Shown here: piece after piece, positions 25,656 to 36,290 of the stretch
How the letters are laid out: each line of letters begins with the position of its first letter
How positions within the stretch are numbered: position 1 is the stretch's first letter
Assembly (NCBI RefSeq): GCF_003443655.1
Contig: NZ_CP031941.1
Span: forward strand, 3,098,501 to 3,162,500
Direction: 5' to 3'
Length of the DNA: 64,000 nt
DNA from: Nostoc sphaeroides
GTDB taxonomy: Bacteria; Cyanobacteriota; Cyanobacteriia; Cyanobacteriales; Nostocaceae
The notes under the pieces: model-generated
What the model saw: only the letters and a program-made list of their open reading frames with translations
Told to the model about the DNA's origin: nothing
Databases searched by the model: none
Made by a program: the position numbers and the translations under genes

Positions 25656-26648
25656 GTGCAAAACTTAGGCGTAGCAATTACCGGAAGTGGCTCGGCAGTA
25701 CCTGCAACTTCCCTACACAATCAGACATTGAGTGAAGTAGTTGAAACATCAGATGAGTGGATTGCCACGAGAACCGGAATTCGTCAACGGCGATTAGCGC
25801 TGCCATCTGAGTCCTTGAGTGTGCTAGCTACTGCCGCCAGCCGTAATGCGATCGCAGCTTCGGGAATTAAACCAGAAGACCTAGATTTAATTCTGCTAGC
25901 GACTTCCACCCCTGATGATTTGTTTGGTAGTGCTTGTCAAGTACAGGCGCAATTGGGAGCCACTAACGCAGTAGCCTTTGACTTAACAGCAGCCTGCTCT
26001 GGCTTCGTGTTTGGTCTGGTTACAGCAGCCCAATACATTAGAACAGGTGTATATAAAAATGTATTGTTGATAGGGGCAGATATCCTGTCTCGGTGGGTAG
26101 ATTGGGAAGATCGGCGCACTTGTGTATTGTTTGGTGATGGTGCAGGGGCTGTAGTATTACAAGCTGACAAAAGCGATCGCTTATTAGGATTTGCCCTTAA
26201 AAGTGATGGTACTCAAAACCATCACCTCAACCTTGCTTATGCAAGCACTTCCCAAGAACTCCTCCCCAATGTAAATATCACTAAAGGCACTTACCAACCG
26301 ATTACTATGAACGGCAAAGAAGTCTACCGCTTTGCTGTGCAGAAAGTGCCGGAAATCATTGATAAAGCCTTATTTCAAGCCAATCTCAGTGTTGACAAAA
26401 TAGATTGGCTGCTATTGCACCAAGCCAATCAGCGAATTATTGATGCTGTTGCCCAACGCTTGAATGTCCCAGAACATAAAGTTATAAGTAATCTCGCCCA
26501 GTACGGCAATACCTCCGCAGCTTCCATTCCCTTAGCTTTAGATGAAGCAGTGCGGGAAGGTAAAATAAAACCCAATGACATTATTGCTGCATCCGGCTTT
26601 GGTGCCGGTCTTACCTGGGGTGCGGCAATTTTCCAATGGGGAAGGTGA
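25656..26648 (+). CDS. fabH: beta-ketoacyl-ACP synthase III FabH
   Basis: 330 residues. C114 in [12 protein letters not shown] is the acylated Cys, the His is in [10 protein letters not shown] and the Asn in [11 protein letters not shown]: the Cys-His-Asn triad of KAS III. It condenses acetyl-CoA with malonyl-ACP to start fatty-acid synthesis. The start is GTG 25656, 7 nt after GGGAG. It follows plsX and precedes fabD on the same strand. Confidence 0.95.
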   Translation: MQNLGVAITGSGSAVPATSLHNQTLSEVVETSDEWIATRTGIRQRRLALPSESLSVLATAASRNAIAASGIKPEDLDLILLATSTPDDLFGSACQVQAQLGATNAVAFDLTAACSGFVFGLVTAAQYIRTGVYKNVLLIGADILSRWVDWEDRRTCVLFGDGAGAVVLQADKSDRLLGFALKSDGTQNHHLNLAYASTSQELLPNVNITKGTYQPITMNGKEVYRFAVQKVPEIIDKALFQANLSVDKIDWLLLHQANQRIIDAVAQRLNVPEHKVISNLAQYGNTSAASIPLALDEAVREGKIKPNDIIAASGFGAGLTWGAAIFQWGR

Positions 26649-26650
26649 AG

Positions 26651-26947
26651 AAGAGTTAGGAGTTAGGAGTTAGGAGTTAGGAGTTAGGAGTTAGGAGTTA
26701 AGAGTTAGGAGTTAGGAGTTAAGAGTTAGGAGTTAGGAGTTAAGAGTTAGGAGTTAGGAGTTAAGAGTTAAGAGTTAAGAGTTTTTATTTCTTACTCCTC
26801 ACTCCTCCCTCATAACTTGTAACTCCTCACTCCTAACTCCTCACTCCTCACTCCTCACTCCTCACTCCTCACTCCTCACTCATAACTTGTAACTCCTCAC
26901 TCCTCACTTCTAACTCCTAACTCCTCACTCCTAACTCCTAACTTTTC
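26651..26947. repeat. large heptamer array with inverted halves (GAGTTAG / CTAACTC)
   Basis: 26655-26782 is a run of about eighteen GAGTTAG/GAGTTAA units. 26790-26947 is a run of ACTCCTC, ACTCCTA and TAACTCC units, the opposite sense. The two halves can pair into a hairpin over 100 bp long between fabH and fabD. No ORF. Confidence 0.85.
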
Positions 26948-26967
26948 ACTTTTCTGACTATTGACAA

Positions 26968-27849
26968 ATGACAAAAACTGCATGGGTGTTTCCCGGACAA
27001 GGTTCCCAAGCGCTGGGAATGGGAATGGATTTATTAGATATACCATCGGCTAAAGATAAGCTTGCCCAAGCTGAGGAGATTTTGGGCTGGTCTATAACCG
27101 AAACCTGTAAAAAGGAAGAAGAAAAGTTATCACAGACGCTATACACTCAGCCAAGTCTTTATGTTGTTGAAAGCATTCTTGCTGACCTGCTTCGGGAACG
27201 AGGACACAAGCCAGATTTAGTTGCTGGTCACAGTTTGGGAGAATATACTGCCCTTTATATAGCGGGTGTCTTTGAGTGGTCGGTTGGTTTATATCTAGTA
27301 AAGCGCCGTGCAGAACTCATGGATAGTGCCGTCGGTGGGATGATGGCGGCTTTGATGAACTTTGATTGCGAACAGTTAGAAAAAGTCATTGCTCAAATGC
27401 CTGATGTGGTAATAGCAAATGATAATAGTTCGGCCCAGGTGGTAATTTCAGGCACGACTGAAGCTGTACAAGCGGTAATGACTCAAGTTAAAGCAAAGCG
27501 GGCTATTCCTTTAAAAGTTTCTGGAGCATTTCATTCACATTTAATAGCACCAGCAGCTGCGGAATTTCAAGATATTCTAGAATCTGTGGAATTTCAGCCA
27601 GCTACTGTGCCAGTGTTGTCTAATGTAGAACCAATTGCGTCTATTGATGCCGAGATTTTAAAGCAGCGTCTGAATAAACAAATGACTGGTTCTGTAAGAT
27701 GGCGAGAAATTTGTCTGCAATTACCAGCCAACGGCATTCAGCAAGTAATAGAAATTGGCCCTGGTAAAGTGCTAACTGGTTTAATTAAACGTAGTAGCCC
27801 TGACTTAATATTAAAAAATATCCAGAGTGCTGCTGATTTGCCTGATTAA
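26968..27849 (+). CDS. fabD: malonyl-CoA:ACP transacylase FabD
   Basis: 293 residues. VFPGQGSQALGMG is the N-terminal signature, VAGHSLGEYTAL has the nucleophile Ser and SGAFHSHLIAPA the active-site His. It loads malonate onto ACP for FabH and the elongating synthases. The start ATG 26968 follows the heptamer array. It is the last gene of the plus-strand run before the opposite-strand kinase block. A plsC gene at 47850 takes up the same direction again. Confidence 0.95.
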   Translation: MTKTAWVFPGQGSQALGMGMDLLDIPSAKDKLAQAEEILGWSITETCKKEEEKLSQTLYTQPSLYVVESILADLLRERGHKPDLVAGHSLGEYTALYIAGVFEWSVGLYLVKRRAELMDSAVGGMMAALMNFDCEQLEKVIAQMPDVVIANDNSSAQVVISGTTEAVQAVMTQVKAKRAIPLKVSGAFHSHLIAPAAAEFQDILESVEFQPATVPVLSNVEPIASIDAEILKQRLNKQMTGSVRWREICLQLPANGIQQVIEIGPGKVLTGLIKRSSPDLILKNIQSAADLPD

Positions 27850-27852
27850 TTC

Positions 27853-28005
27853 TTTATGCGATGAGTGATGAGTGATGACTGATGAGTGATGACTGATGAG
27901 TGATGAGTGATGAGTGATGAGTGATGACTGATGACTGATGACTGATAACTGATGACTGATGACTGATGACTGAAAAGCCTTCAACAGTCAACAGTCAACA
28001 GTTAA
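27853..28005. repeat. heptameric tandem repeat GATGAGT/GATGACT
   Basis: About seventeen units of GATGAGT and GATGACT, then three of CAACAGT, between the convergent fabD and histidine-kinase genes. Non-coding. Confidence 0.85.
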
Positions 28006-28036
28006 CGACATCGTGTTTATATAGTTTAGACGCGCA

Positions 28037-30370
28037 TCAGCTTATTAAGTTAGCTTTTATCGGTAGGGTTACGACAAATTCTGTGCCCAATCCTTGTGTG
28101 GAATTACAATCAAGTTTACCTTGATGCAGTTCAGTCACAATTTGATAGCTGATAGATAAACCTAATCCAGATCCTTTACCCACATTTTTAGTTGTGAAAA
28201 AGGGGTCAAATAATCTTTTTATAATTGTGTCTGGAACTCCAATACCATTATCTGCGATCGCAATCATAATTTGCTTTTCAGATACTAACTGAGTCTGAAT
28301 CCAAATTGTGTTGGGATGTGAAGCAATTTCTGTAGGTGGGCGCTGCTGATTTGCATCTTCTAACGCATCAATCGCATTAGACAGAATATTCATAAATACC
28401 TGATTGAGTTGGCCGGGGTAACAGATCACCGGAGGCAAGTTACCATAGTTTTTTACCACTTCTATTACTGGACGCTGCGGTTGAGCTTTCAAACGATGTT
28501 GCAAAATTAATAACGCACTATCAATGCCCTGATGAATATCAACCGCCTTAAATTCAGCTTCATCTAAACGGGAGAAATTGCGAAGTGATAACACAATTTC
28601 ACAAATGCGATTGGTGCCAACTTCCATCGAAGACAGCATTTTGGGCAGATCATCTCGAATAAATTCCAGATCCAATTTTTTAGCCTCAGCTTGAATTTCA
28701 GCGACTGGATTGGGATAGTGATACTGATAAAGCTGAATAAATTCTAATAAATCTTGAGCATAATTTTGTACATAGGTGAGGTTGCCGTGAATAAAGCTAA
28801 CAGGATTATTGATCTCATGTGCCACACCTGCCACCAGTTGCCCCAAGGCTGACATTTTTTCACTCTGGATCATCTGGGCTTGAGTCCGACGTAGTTCTTC
28901 AAGTGTCTTTTGTAATGTTGTTGTCCGCTCCTCAACCCTTAGCTCTAACGCATTATTTACCTGTTCAAGTTCGATGAAAGAAGTCTTTAACTGACTTGCC
29001 ATACTGTTAAAAGAACTAGCAAGTCCTCCCAGTTCATCCTGTCGCGTAGTATCGAGATCGATCGCAAAATCACCGTTAGCAAGTTGGTTACTAGCGGCGG
29101 TTAATTTCTGGAGGGGTTTAGCGATTTCTTGTTGCAGCACCGACAAGAGCAACAACACTTCAACCAGCAGCGCTACTGCACCAGATATTAAGATAAATTG
29201 AGCCGTATCCCATGCTGCCCCCGATAGCAGTGATTTCGGATAGACTGTGACAAAATACCAGTCTGGGCCTTGTAAGCGAGTCACTGCTAAGTATTCACGA
29301 TCTTGGCTATTTTCAAGGATGTGGGTTTTGGGTTTAGCGGTTGTCACTAGCTGAAAAATACGGTTGAGATGGGGATCGTTAATTGCATTGATTTTGAGTT
29401 GACCCTGAGCTTGCTGAATTTCCGCAGTCCGGTGGGGGTGGGCAATTAAACGACCGTCTGAGCGAAAAATTAGATTGTAAGTGCCCGGTAATTGATCCTG
29501 GATCGTATGCTCCATCAGTTGGGTTAAGACCACATCATGTCCCACAATACCCAGGAAGCGATCGCCCTCATAGATAGGTACAATTGCTGAAACCATCCAG
29601 AGCTTAACACTTGGATCAAGATAAACACCTGTCCATTTCGGCGATCGAGACGGGTTATGTTGAGGATCGGCAATATAGAAATATTCCTCTTTTGGATGAT
29701 AGAGATCGGACGGTGACTGCAACGCGAACGGCACCCCTTTCCAGTAGCAAACCGATACATTTTCTGGTGTAATAAAATAGGTATCGACAAACCGATTAGA
29801 CCAAGCAGATCCGTAGGCACTAATTAGTGTGTTAGCCCTGAACAGGCGTTGCTGTAGTTCTTCAGTAATTTGCACATTTCGACCAATGAATGATCCCGCA
29901 TATCGAGTCGAATCAAAGTCTTTGATCTGTCGATTTTGAGGAAAATTGCGTCGGGTACCATCGTTCCAGGAAAAATACTGCCGCTCAAATTCAGCCTGGA
30001 AATCAATATTAGTGGGTTGTTTGAATTCCAGCAAAAGCCGATCGCCAAGCAAAGCGAGGTTATCCTGTGCAAGTTTAAAGATGCTGCTTTCTCGCTCTCC
30101 CCGTGCGCTGATGTACTTTTCTAGCTGCGTTTGGGTCTGGGTTTCCAAACGAGACATGACATGGATATAGCTCACCCCAGCAGACACGAGTACTACCCCC
30201 ATTACTCGCAGTGCCATATTAATTAATGTTTTCTGGGTAAGTGAGGTGGGGCGATTCTTAACAACATGGACAGACTTCAAAGGCCACTGTTTGTTAAGGA
30301 TTTGTCTAAATTGGGTAAGCATGGAATGGCTGAAATAAGTATTTAGACTGAAGATTTCCAGAAAATTCAT
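28037..30370 (-). CDS. membrane sensor histidine kinase (Cache-HAMP-HisKA-HATPase)
   Basis: 777 residues. A first membrane helix at about 53-70, then a large extracytoplasmic Cache-type sensor region to about 385, a second helix (ILISGAVALLVEVLLLLSVL), HAMP (KPLQKLTAASNQLANGDFAI), coiled coil, HisKA with the phospho-His in GQLVAGVAHEINNP, and HATPase with NILSNAIDAL, ADNGIGVPD and GSGLGLSI. It should sense an outside small molecule and pass phosphate to a response regulator not encoded here. It starts 25 bp after the hybrid kinase C stop, so it is probably co-transcribed, but lacks the conserved leader of the three hybrids. A second in-frame ATG at 30322 is a possible start. Confidence 0.9.
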   Translation of the reverse strand: MNFLEIFSLNTYFSHSMLTQFRQILNKQWPLKSVHVVKNRPTSLTQKTLINMALRVMGVVLVSAGVSYIHVMSRLETQTQTQLEKYISARGERESSIFKLAQDNLALLGDRLLLEFKQPTNIDFQAEFERQYFSWNDGTRRNFPQNRQIKDFDSTRYAGSFIGRNVQITEELQQRLFRANTLISAYGSAWSNRFVDTYFITPENVSVCYWKGVPFALQSPSDLYHPKEEYFYIADPQHNPSRSPKWTGVYLDPSVKLWMVSAIVPIYEGDRFLGIVGHDVVLTQLMEHTIQDQLPGTYNLIFRSDGRLIAHPHRTAEIQQAQGQLKINAINDPHLNRIFQLVTTAKPKTHILENSQDREYLAVTRLQGPDWYFVTVYPKSLLSGAAWDTAQFILISGAVALLVEVLLLLSVLQQEIAKPLQKLTAASNQLANGDFAIDLDTTRQDELGGLASSFNSMASQLKTSFIELEQVNNALELRVEERTTTLQKTLEELRRTQAQMIQSEKMSALGQLVAGVAHEINNPVSFIHGNLTYVQNYAQDLLEFIQLYQYHYPNPVAEIQAEAKKLDLEFIRDDLPKMLSSMEVGTNRICEIVLSLRNFSRLDEAEFKAVDIHQGIDSALLILQHRLKAQPQRPVIEVVKNYGNLPPVICYPGQLNQVFMNILSNAIDALEDANQQRPPTEIASHPNTIWIQTQLVSEKQIMIAIADNGIGVPDTIIKRLFDPFFTTKNVGKGSGLGLSISYQIVTELHQGKLDCNSTQGLGTEFVVTLPIKANLIS

Positions 30371-30395
30371 GTCGATATGCAGACGTAGGTATATA

Positions 30396-33300
30396 TTAGA
30401 TTGGTAAGTAGATCACAAATTCAGTACCTTCACCTGGTCTAGAATCTACCTCGATCGCTCCTCCATGTTTTTCTACAACGATTTGACGAGCGATCGCTAA
30501 CCCCAATCCTGTCCCTTTTCCCACACCTTTTGTAGTAAACAAGTAGTCAAAAATCTTTTGTTTGACTTCTTCATTCATCCCTTTGCCATTATCAGCAATA
30601 GCAATTTTTACGCCTTCATTTACCAAAGAGGTTTTAATTGTAATTCGGTTGGCATTGGACTTAATTTCCTCAAAACTCCTTCCTACATTTGATTCATCCA
30701 GCGCATCAATAGCATTTGCCAAAATATTCATAAATACCTGATTCAATTGCCCAGAGAAGCATTCAATTTTGGGCAAGTTTGCATAATAAGTTATCACTTC
30801 AATTGCTGGACGTTGTTCGTTTTCTTTGAGGCGATGTTTGAGAATTAAAATTGTACTGTCGATACCTTCGTGGATATTAAACGGTACTTTATAATCTTTA
30901 TCAGCACGAGAAAAAGTTCTTAAACTAGTGCTGATATTTTTGAGGCGATCGCACGCCATCACCATTGAATCAATAATTTTTGGTAAGTCTTCTAAGGTAT
31001 AATCTAAATCAATCTCTTCGGCATGTACTTTGATTTCATCATTGGGATTTGAGAGATTTGTTTGATATAGTTTTAAGTGTTTAACAATATCAGCAATCGT
31101 GGGTTTAGCTTGTTTGAGGCTAGCAGCAATAAAGCCTAAAGGATTATTCATTTCATGGGCTACCCCAGCAACTAAATTACCCAATGCTGACATTTTTTCA
31201 CTCTGAACAATTTTTAATTGCGCTTGTTGTAAATCTCCTAACGCTGTTCCGAGTGCTTGAGATTTTTCTGTTACCGCTTCTTCAGCTTGTTTGCGATCGC
31301 TAATATTAATAGTTGTCCCAACTACGCGATAAACTTTGCCCGTCTCATCTTTTAATGGACTGAGTGTGGTTAACCACCAAATTTTCTGCTCATTAAATGT
31401 TAGACATTCTTCATGGGTGAGGGCTATTCCGCTTTGAAAACAATCCAGATACTTTTGCTCGACTGCTGCACCTTCACCTGGAGCCATTACTTCTTGCGGA
31501 GTTTTACCCAGCACTTGGGAAGCAGGTATAGCAAGCGCTAATTCGCACGATTTACTCCATCCTGTGTACTCAAATCTACCATTATCCCGAATATCGACCA
31601 CAAAAATGAGACAGCCAACACCTTCGTAAATACTATTTAAGAACTTTCCGCGCTCCTGGAGATGATTATATAATTGGGCATTTTCCAAAGAAATGGCAGC
31701 TTGAGTGCAGAGAAAATTTATAATAGAAAGGCGATCGCTCGTAAATACCCCTTGCGTCAGTCGATTTTCTAAATAAAGAATCCCCACTAAACGCCCTTGA
31801 TTAATAATCGGAGTACATAATACACTCTGGGGTTGTGAGGAGTGCATATATTCCCCAATTAACCCAATAATATGTGTTGTGCAATTGTCTATAACAACTG
31901 TTTGCTTGGTATTTTTGACGTAATTGATAATATTTACGGGAATATCTTGACAATTGTCTAGTGATTGTGGTTCAAGAATGGTTTGGATATGAATCTGGGA
32001 ATTTAAGGTAATTGCCCTAACTTGCCAAGTATCTTCATAGGGAAGAATTAGTGCAGCTTTTTTCGCGCCGGAGTTTTCGAGGATAATGCGGGTGAGGCTG
32101 GCAACAAGTTGATCTAATTCTAGAGAACTGGAGATAGCTTGAGCCGCTTTGAGAACTGAAGTAAAATCTAGTGCATCAGAAATACTGGTGCTGCCAGTGC
32201 TAGAAGTGCGAGTGGAAGAAGAAGTGCCACGAAAGCTAATAGTTTCGTCGTGTTTGAAGTTGATTCGTTGCTGTTGCAGAATGGATTGGAGTAGTTGGGG
32301 ATAGCGTTTTTCTAAATCCTCCACTTTGGCTTTTGCGCCCCAACGAGCGTAGCAGTAGTATGCTTCTTGCATATATGCTTGGGCGACTTTTTCTTTATCC
32401 CAGCCGAGATAGAATTTGGCTGCTAATTCGTTGCTAAGTGCTTCTTCTTGGATGTAGCCGTTGGCTTTGGCAAGAGTTATGGCGCGATCGTAATATTCCA
32501 TCGCTTTGAGCTTGTCTCCCATTACCCGCGCTATTTCTGCCTCAACTAAGTCATACTTGTGCTGAAAATTAACAGGAGCATAGCCAGCCCAATAATGCAT
32601 GAGTTTTTGGTTGCTAACTACCTGATTTAGCCAAAATTCTTGCTGATCCTGTTGGCGATCGCAGCTAGAATACTTTGCAAGTAAGCACAAAGAGTAGTAA
32701 AAGTTATGTCCCACAACTAAGAGTAGACCAAAAGCTCCATCCATATATTCGGTGGCTTTTTCTGCATTGGTTGCAGCCTGTTCATACTGATCAAAGGTAT
32801 AAAGGATAGCTATTTTGGCAAGATAGATGGCAAATAGTGACTGATGATTGTGAGTGTTGTGAAGATGCGACAGCATTTCTGTTTCATCAAAATCAACACC
32901 AGTCAGGTAATATTGGTGAGAGGATCGACCGAGTAGATTTAAGGTGACTTGCCTCCAAACCTGGGCATAATCAACACAATGTTTTTGTTTAAGTTTTAAA
33001 AGTAGATTAATATATTTGGTTTGCCTTTCTTCAACAGCATCTAGAGTTTCTCCAATTAAGAATAAATGCGTACATTCAGCCATCATTGAATAGCTAGCGT
33101 GTTCAATATCTCCAACTTCTAGCCCACACTGGATACTTTCTCGTATAGCTGTGAGTGTATTTCGACCATGCTCTTTGTAAGCACAGATAAAAACACCAAA
33201 AAGCATATAAATTTTTGAACTTATTTCTTTACTTTGGTATTGTTCTAGTAGCTTTAAAGCTATCTGACTTGAGTAATAAGCGGTATCGACATCTCCGATT

Positions 33301-36215
33301 ACAGCACAAAGAAATACACTATAACTTCCATAGGCAAAAGCAGCCAAAGATGAATGTCCCTGTTCAAGACAAAGATGGAGCTTTGTTAGTGCTACTGACG
33401 GAAACATATCCGGTTTGACATGATGAACAGGAGGTGTAATGCTAATCAGCAACCGCAGTGCAGCCAGAGATTCCAGATTGGTCATTTCTGGAATATTAGC
33501 TAAGTTTGTTAAACTTGGTAGTTGAGCTAAACGATTCTCCGGTTCTACATCAGGTGAACTCAACGAAATGTTTAACTGCTCCAGTGCTTTTAACCCTGTT
33601 TCAATGGCTTTAACTTGCTGATCTTGGGCAATATAAATCTGGACTTTAAGTTCATAAGCTTTAACTCTATCCAACATCTGCGTAGTTTGCTGTAATATCA
33701 GGTCTGTAAGTTTGATAGCCTCTTCAAAGTTAGTATTTAAGTATTCTGCTTTTGCTGCATTTTCATACAGCGCTAGGGTGAGAGCGTACTGACTTTGCCA
33801 GCTATCTGCTGTTAGCAGTTCCATTCCTAGCGTTAGATATTCAATCGCAGCAGTGTAGGCAGTGGCAGTTATAGCTTTCCGTCCAGCTAACAGATTTAAC
33901 TGAGCGAGTTGATCTCGTTGTGTCTGTTGAGTAATTAACTCTAACCCCAGGTTCAATTGACTAACAATTTGAAATATTTTCTCTTCTTGTTCGCTTTGAG
34001 AAATATTATTTAACAGTAGCTGACCTAGTTTTAAGTGAGTAGTCTGCTTCTGAGCTTCTGGAATTAAAGAATAAGCAGCTTGTTGAACGCGATCGTGTAA
34101 AAATTTATAGGTGGGGACTTGTACATTAAAATTAAAAGGCTTTGAATCAGAATCCTGTTCACTGTGTTGAAAGAATTTATAAACATCACCAGTAGTTAAA
34201 AGTAACCCTTCTTCCAAAGCTTTCCACAAATCAGAGGCGGTTTCAATTTCCGATGATTCTGAAACAATTGCCAAAGTTGATAAATCAAATTGATTGCCAA
34301 TACAAGCAGCTAACTGCAAGATGTTTTGAGTTGATTGTGGTAGTCTTTGTAGTTGAAATGCCATAAAGGCAACAACATCATCTATAACCGCTTGAGTCGT
34401 AACTTGTGCAATGTCACATTCCCAAAAGCCTGACTCAAAGTTAAATTGAATCAGCCCATCTTGATGTAATGCTTTGATAAACTGTGTAGCAAAAAATGGA
34501 TTACCTTGAGTTTTTTGAGATACAAGTAGCGAAAGAGGAAACGCTAAATCCTCAGAACATTTAAGTGTGTCAGCAATTAACTGATTCACTTGTTTTTGAC
34601 TTAGTGGTGCTAATGTGATTGTATTAATCGTGACGAGTGTTTTTTCAATTTCACTCAAAGTCAACATTAACGGATGTGCTTTTTCGACTTCGTTATCACG
34701 ATATGCACCAATTAATAAAAGATGTCCTGTATCAGCCATTAATAACTGTATTAACTTCAGCGATGCTGAATCTGCCCATTGTAAATCATCTAAAAACATT
34801 ACTAATGGATGTTCGGCAGTGGTAAAGACTTGGGTAAACTCTTGGAATATTAAATTAAATCTAATTTGTGCTGCATTTCCTGATAATTCTGGAGGCGATG
34901 GTTGTTGACCAATAATTCTTTCTAATTCCGGGATGACTTCAATAATTACTTGTCCATTTTCACCCACAGCCGCTAATATTTTGCTTTTCCATTGCTGGAT
35001 TTGGCTATCACTTTCTGTTAATAGTTGCTCCATGAAATCTCGAAATGCTTGCACCAATGCACTTAAGGGAATATTCCGTTGAAATTGATCAAATTTACCT
35101 TTGATAAAATAACCGCGTTGTCTAACAATCGGTTTATGAACTTCATTAATGACGGCGGTTTTACCAATACCAGAAAAACCAGCTACCAGCATCATTTCAG
35201 TTGCACCAAGACTAACTCGCTCAAATGCTTGGAGTAGGGTTTCTACTTCTGTTTCTCTGCCATAGAGTTTATCAGGAATAATGAAGCGATCGCACACATC
35301 TCGTTGTGCAATTAAAAAACTCTTAATTTCACCAGTTTCTTGGAGTTGAGATAAACAATTTTCTAAATCAAATTTCAGTCCCAATGCGCTTTGATAGCGA
35401 TCTTGGGCATTTTTCGCCATCAATTTCATCACGATGTCACAGAGAACTTGAGGAATAGGAAAATATTCCTCACCCGCATCAAGCACCCTCTCCTTACCAA
35501 TAGGGTGAGGTTTATTCATATTTGGTGGAAGCTTTGCTAAATGACAATGTACCAATTCCATCGGATCGTTTGATTGAAACGGTAATTCTCCTGTCAATAA
35601 TTCGTAAAAAGTCACACCTAAAGAATAAAAGTCAGCCCGGTAGTCAATTCCTCGATTCATTCTTCCTGTTTGTTCAGGAGAAATATAACCTAGTGTCCCT
35701 TCCAACACATTAGGATTCATCAGTGTTTGAGTTTCCCGTGGTAGTAGGGATGCAATACTAAAGTCAATTAATTTAATTTGTTTGGTTTCGGGATTAATTA
35801 GAATATTGGCGGGTTTAATATCTTTATGAATAATGCGCGAGCGGTATAGTATATGTAAGGCGTTGGACAGTGCGATCGCTATCTGTAAAAACTCCGTAAT
35901 ATTTCGGAGGTTTTCCCCTGTTCCCCATTCTTTCAGAGAAATCCCCCCAAAGTCTTCCATCACCAACGCATAGCCATTTTGATAAGGTTCCAGGCTATAA
36001 GTTTGGATGATTAGAGGTGAGTTAAGATTTTTGGCAATGGTGTATTGATTGCGAAACTGCACCAATTCGCTAAAACTGGGATAAGGATTTTTGAGCAGTT
36101 TAATCACCACAGGTAAAGAGTCATCTCGATAACCGCGATAAACTATGGTTCTGGAACCATTGTATAGTTCTTCACTGATGCGATATCCGGGAATACTGAC
36201 AAGAGTGCTATCCAT
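30396..36215 (-). CDS. hybrid Ser/Thr kinase - AAA ATPase - GAF - PAS - histidine kinase (copy C)
   Basis: 1939 residues. Ser/Thr kinase 8-290: K39, H130-K-D132, and D151-F-S153 in place of DFG. AAA domain: Walker A GFSGIGKT 346-353, Walker B LVMFLDD 471-477. A long TPR-like helical region follows to about 1380, then GAF about 1420-1570, PAS about 1580-1690 (absent from copies A and B), HisKA with H1687 in VAGVAHEMNNP, HATPase to the end (NILANAIDAL, ADNGKGMN, GTGLGLAIA). No membrane segment, so a cytoplasmic integrator of Ser/Thr and His phosphorylation, of the HstK-like type known in Nostoc. A conserved inverted repeat precedes the ATG. Confidence 0.9.
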   Translation of the reverse strand: MDSTLVSIPGYRISEELYNGSRTIVYRGYRDDSLPVVIKLLKNPYPSFSELVQFRNQYTIAKNLNSPLIIQTYSLEPYQNGYALVMEDFGGISLKEWGTGENLRNITEFLQIAIALSNALHILYRSRIIHKDIKPANILINPETKQIKLIDFSIASLLPRETQTLMNPNVLEGTLGYISPEQTGRMNRGIDYRADFYSLGVTFYELLTGELPFQSNDPMELVHCHLAKLPPNMNKPHPIGKERVLDAGEEYFPIPQVLCDIVMKLMAKNAQDRYQSALGLKFDLENCLSQLQETGEIKSFLIAQRDVCDRFIIPDKLYGRETEVETLLQAFERVSLGATEMMLVAGFSGIGKTAVINEVHKPIVRQRGYFIKGKFDQFQRNIPLSALVQAFRDFMEQLLTESDSQIQQWKSKILAAVGENGQVIIEVIPELERIIGQQPSPPELSGNAAQIRFNLIFQEFTQVFTTAEHPLVMFLDDLQWADSASLKLIQLLMADTGHLLLIGAYRDNEVEKAHPLMLTLSEIEKTLVTINTITLAPLSQKQVNQLIADTLKCSEDLAFPLSLLVSQKTQGNPFFATQFIKALHQDGLIQFNFESGFWECDIAQVTTQAVIDDVVAFMAFQLQRLPQSTQNILQLAACIGNQFDLSTLAIVSESSEIETASDLWKALEEGLLLTTGDVYKFFQHSEQDSDSKPFNFNVQVPTYKFLHDRVQQAAYSLIPEAQKQTTHLKLGQLLLNNISQSEQEEKIFQIVSQLNLGLELITQQTQRDQLAQLNLLAGRKAITATAYTAAIEYLTLGMELLTADSWQSQYALTLALYENAAKAEYLNTNFEEAIKLTDLILQQTTQMLDRVKAYELKVQIYIAQDQQVKAIETGLKALEQLNISLSSPDVEPENRLAQLPSLTNLANIPEMTNLESLAALRLLISITPPVHHVKPDMFPSVALTKLHLCLEQGHSSLAAFAYGSYSVFLCAVIGDVDTAYYSSQIALKLLEQYQSKEISSKIYMLFGVFICAYKEHGRNTLTAIRESIQCGLEVGDIEHASYSMMAECTHLFLIGETLDAVEERQTKYINLLLKLKQKHCVDYAQVWRQVTLNLLGRSSHQYYLTGVDFDETEMLSHLHNTHNHQSLFAIYLAKIAILYTFDQYEQAATNAEKATEYMDGAFGLLLVVGHNFYYSLCLLAKYSSCDRQQDQQEFWLNQVVSNQKLMHYWAGYAPVNFQHKYDLVEAEIARVMGDKLKAMEYYDRAITLAKANGYIQEEALSNELAAKFYLGWDKEKVAQAYMQEAYYCYARWGAKAKVEDLEKRYPQLLQSILQQQRINFKHDETISFRGTSSSTRTSSTGSTSISDALDFTSVLKAAQAISSSLELDQLVASLTRIILENSGAKKAALILPYEDTWQVRAITLNSQIHIQTILEPQSLDNCQDIPVNIINYVKNTKQTVVIDNCTTHIIGLIGEYMHSSQPQSVLCTPIINQGRLVGILYLENRLTQGVFTSDRLSIINFLCTQAAISLENAQLYNHLQERGKFLNSIYEGVGCLIFVVDIRDNGRFEYTGWSKSCELALAIPASQVLGKTPQEVMAPGEGAAVEQKYLDCFQSGIALTHEECLTFNEQKIWWLTTLSPLKDETGKVYRVVGTTINISDRKQAEEAVTEKSQALGTALGDLQQAQLKIVQSEKMSALGNLVAGVAHEMNNPLGFIAASLKQAKPTIADIVKHLKLYQTNLSNPNDEIKVHAEEIDLDYTLEDLPKIIDSMVMACDRLKNISTSLRTFSRADKDYKVPFNIHEGIDSTILILKHRLKENEQRPAIEVITYYANLPKIECFSGQLNQVFMNILANAIDALDESNVGRSFEEIKSNANRITIKTSLVNEGVKIAIADNGKGMNEEVKQKIFDYLFTTKGVGKGTGLGLAIARQIVVEKHGGAIEVDSRPGEGTEFVIYLPI

Positions 36216-36219
36216 ACTG

Positions 36220-36246
36220 CTAAATCTTTAATACTTACAGATTTAG
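36220..36246 (-). promoter_or_regulatory. conserved 8-11-8 inverted repeat in front of hybrid kinase C
   Basis: On the coding strand CTAAATCT, 11 bases, AGATTTAG, then 4 bases (CAGT) and the ATG. TGGGAACA stands before it. The same design with the same spacing precedes copies A and B. Confidence 0.6.
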
Positions 36247-36290
36247 TGTTCCCAGAATCTATGAAGTTGTTTATAAACAAGAGGAAAATT

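Noticed and set aside
26651-26947. CRISPR array
   Set aside because: The units are 7 bp, contiguous and without unique spacers, so this is a heptameric tandem repeat array.
14960-27849. Secondary-metabolite gene cluster (acyltransferase, hydrolase, FabH, FabD)
   Set aside because: plsX-fabH-fabD are housekeeping genes with standard motifs, and no PKS, NRPS or carrier protein genes occur.
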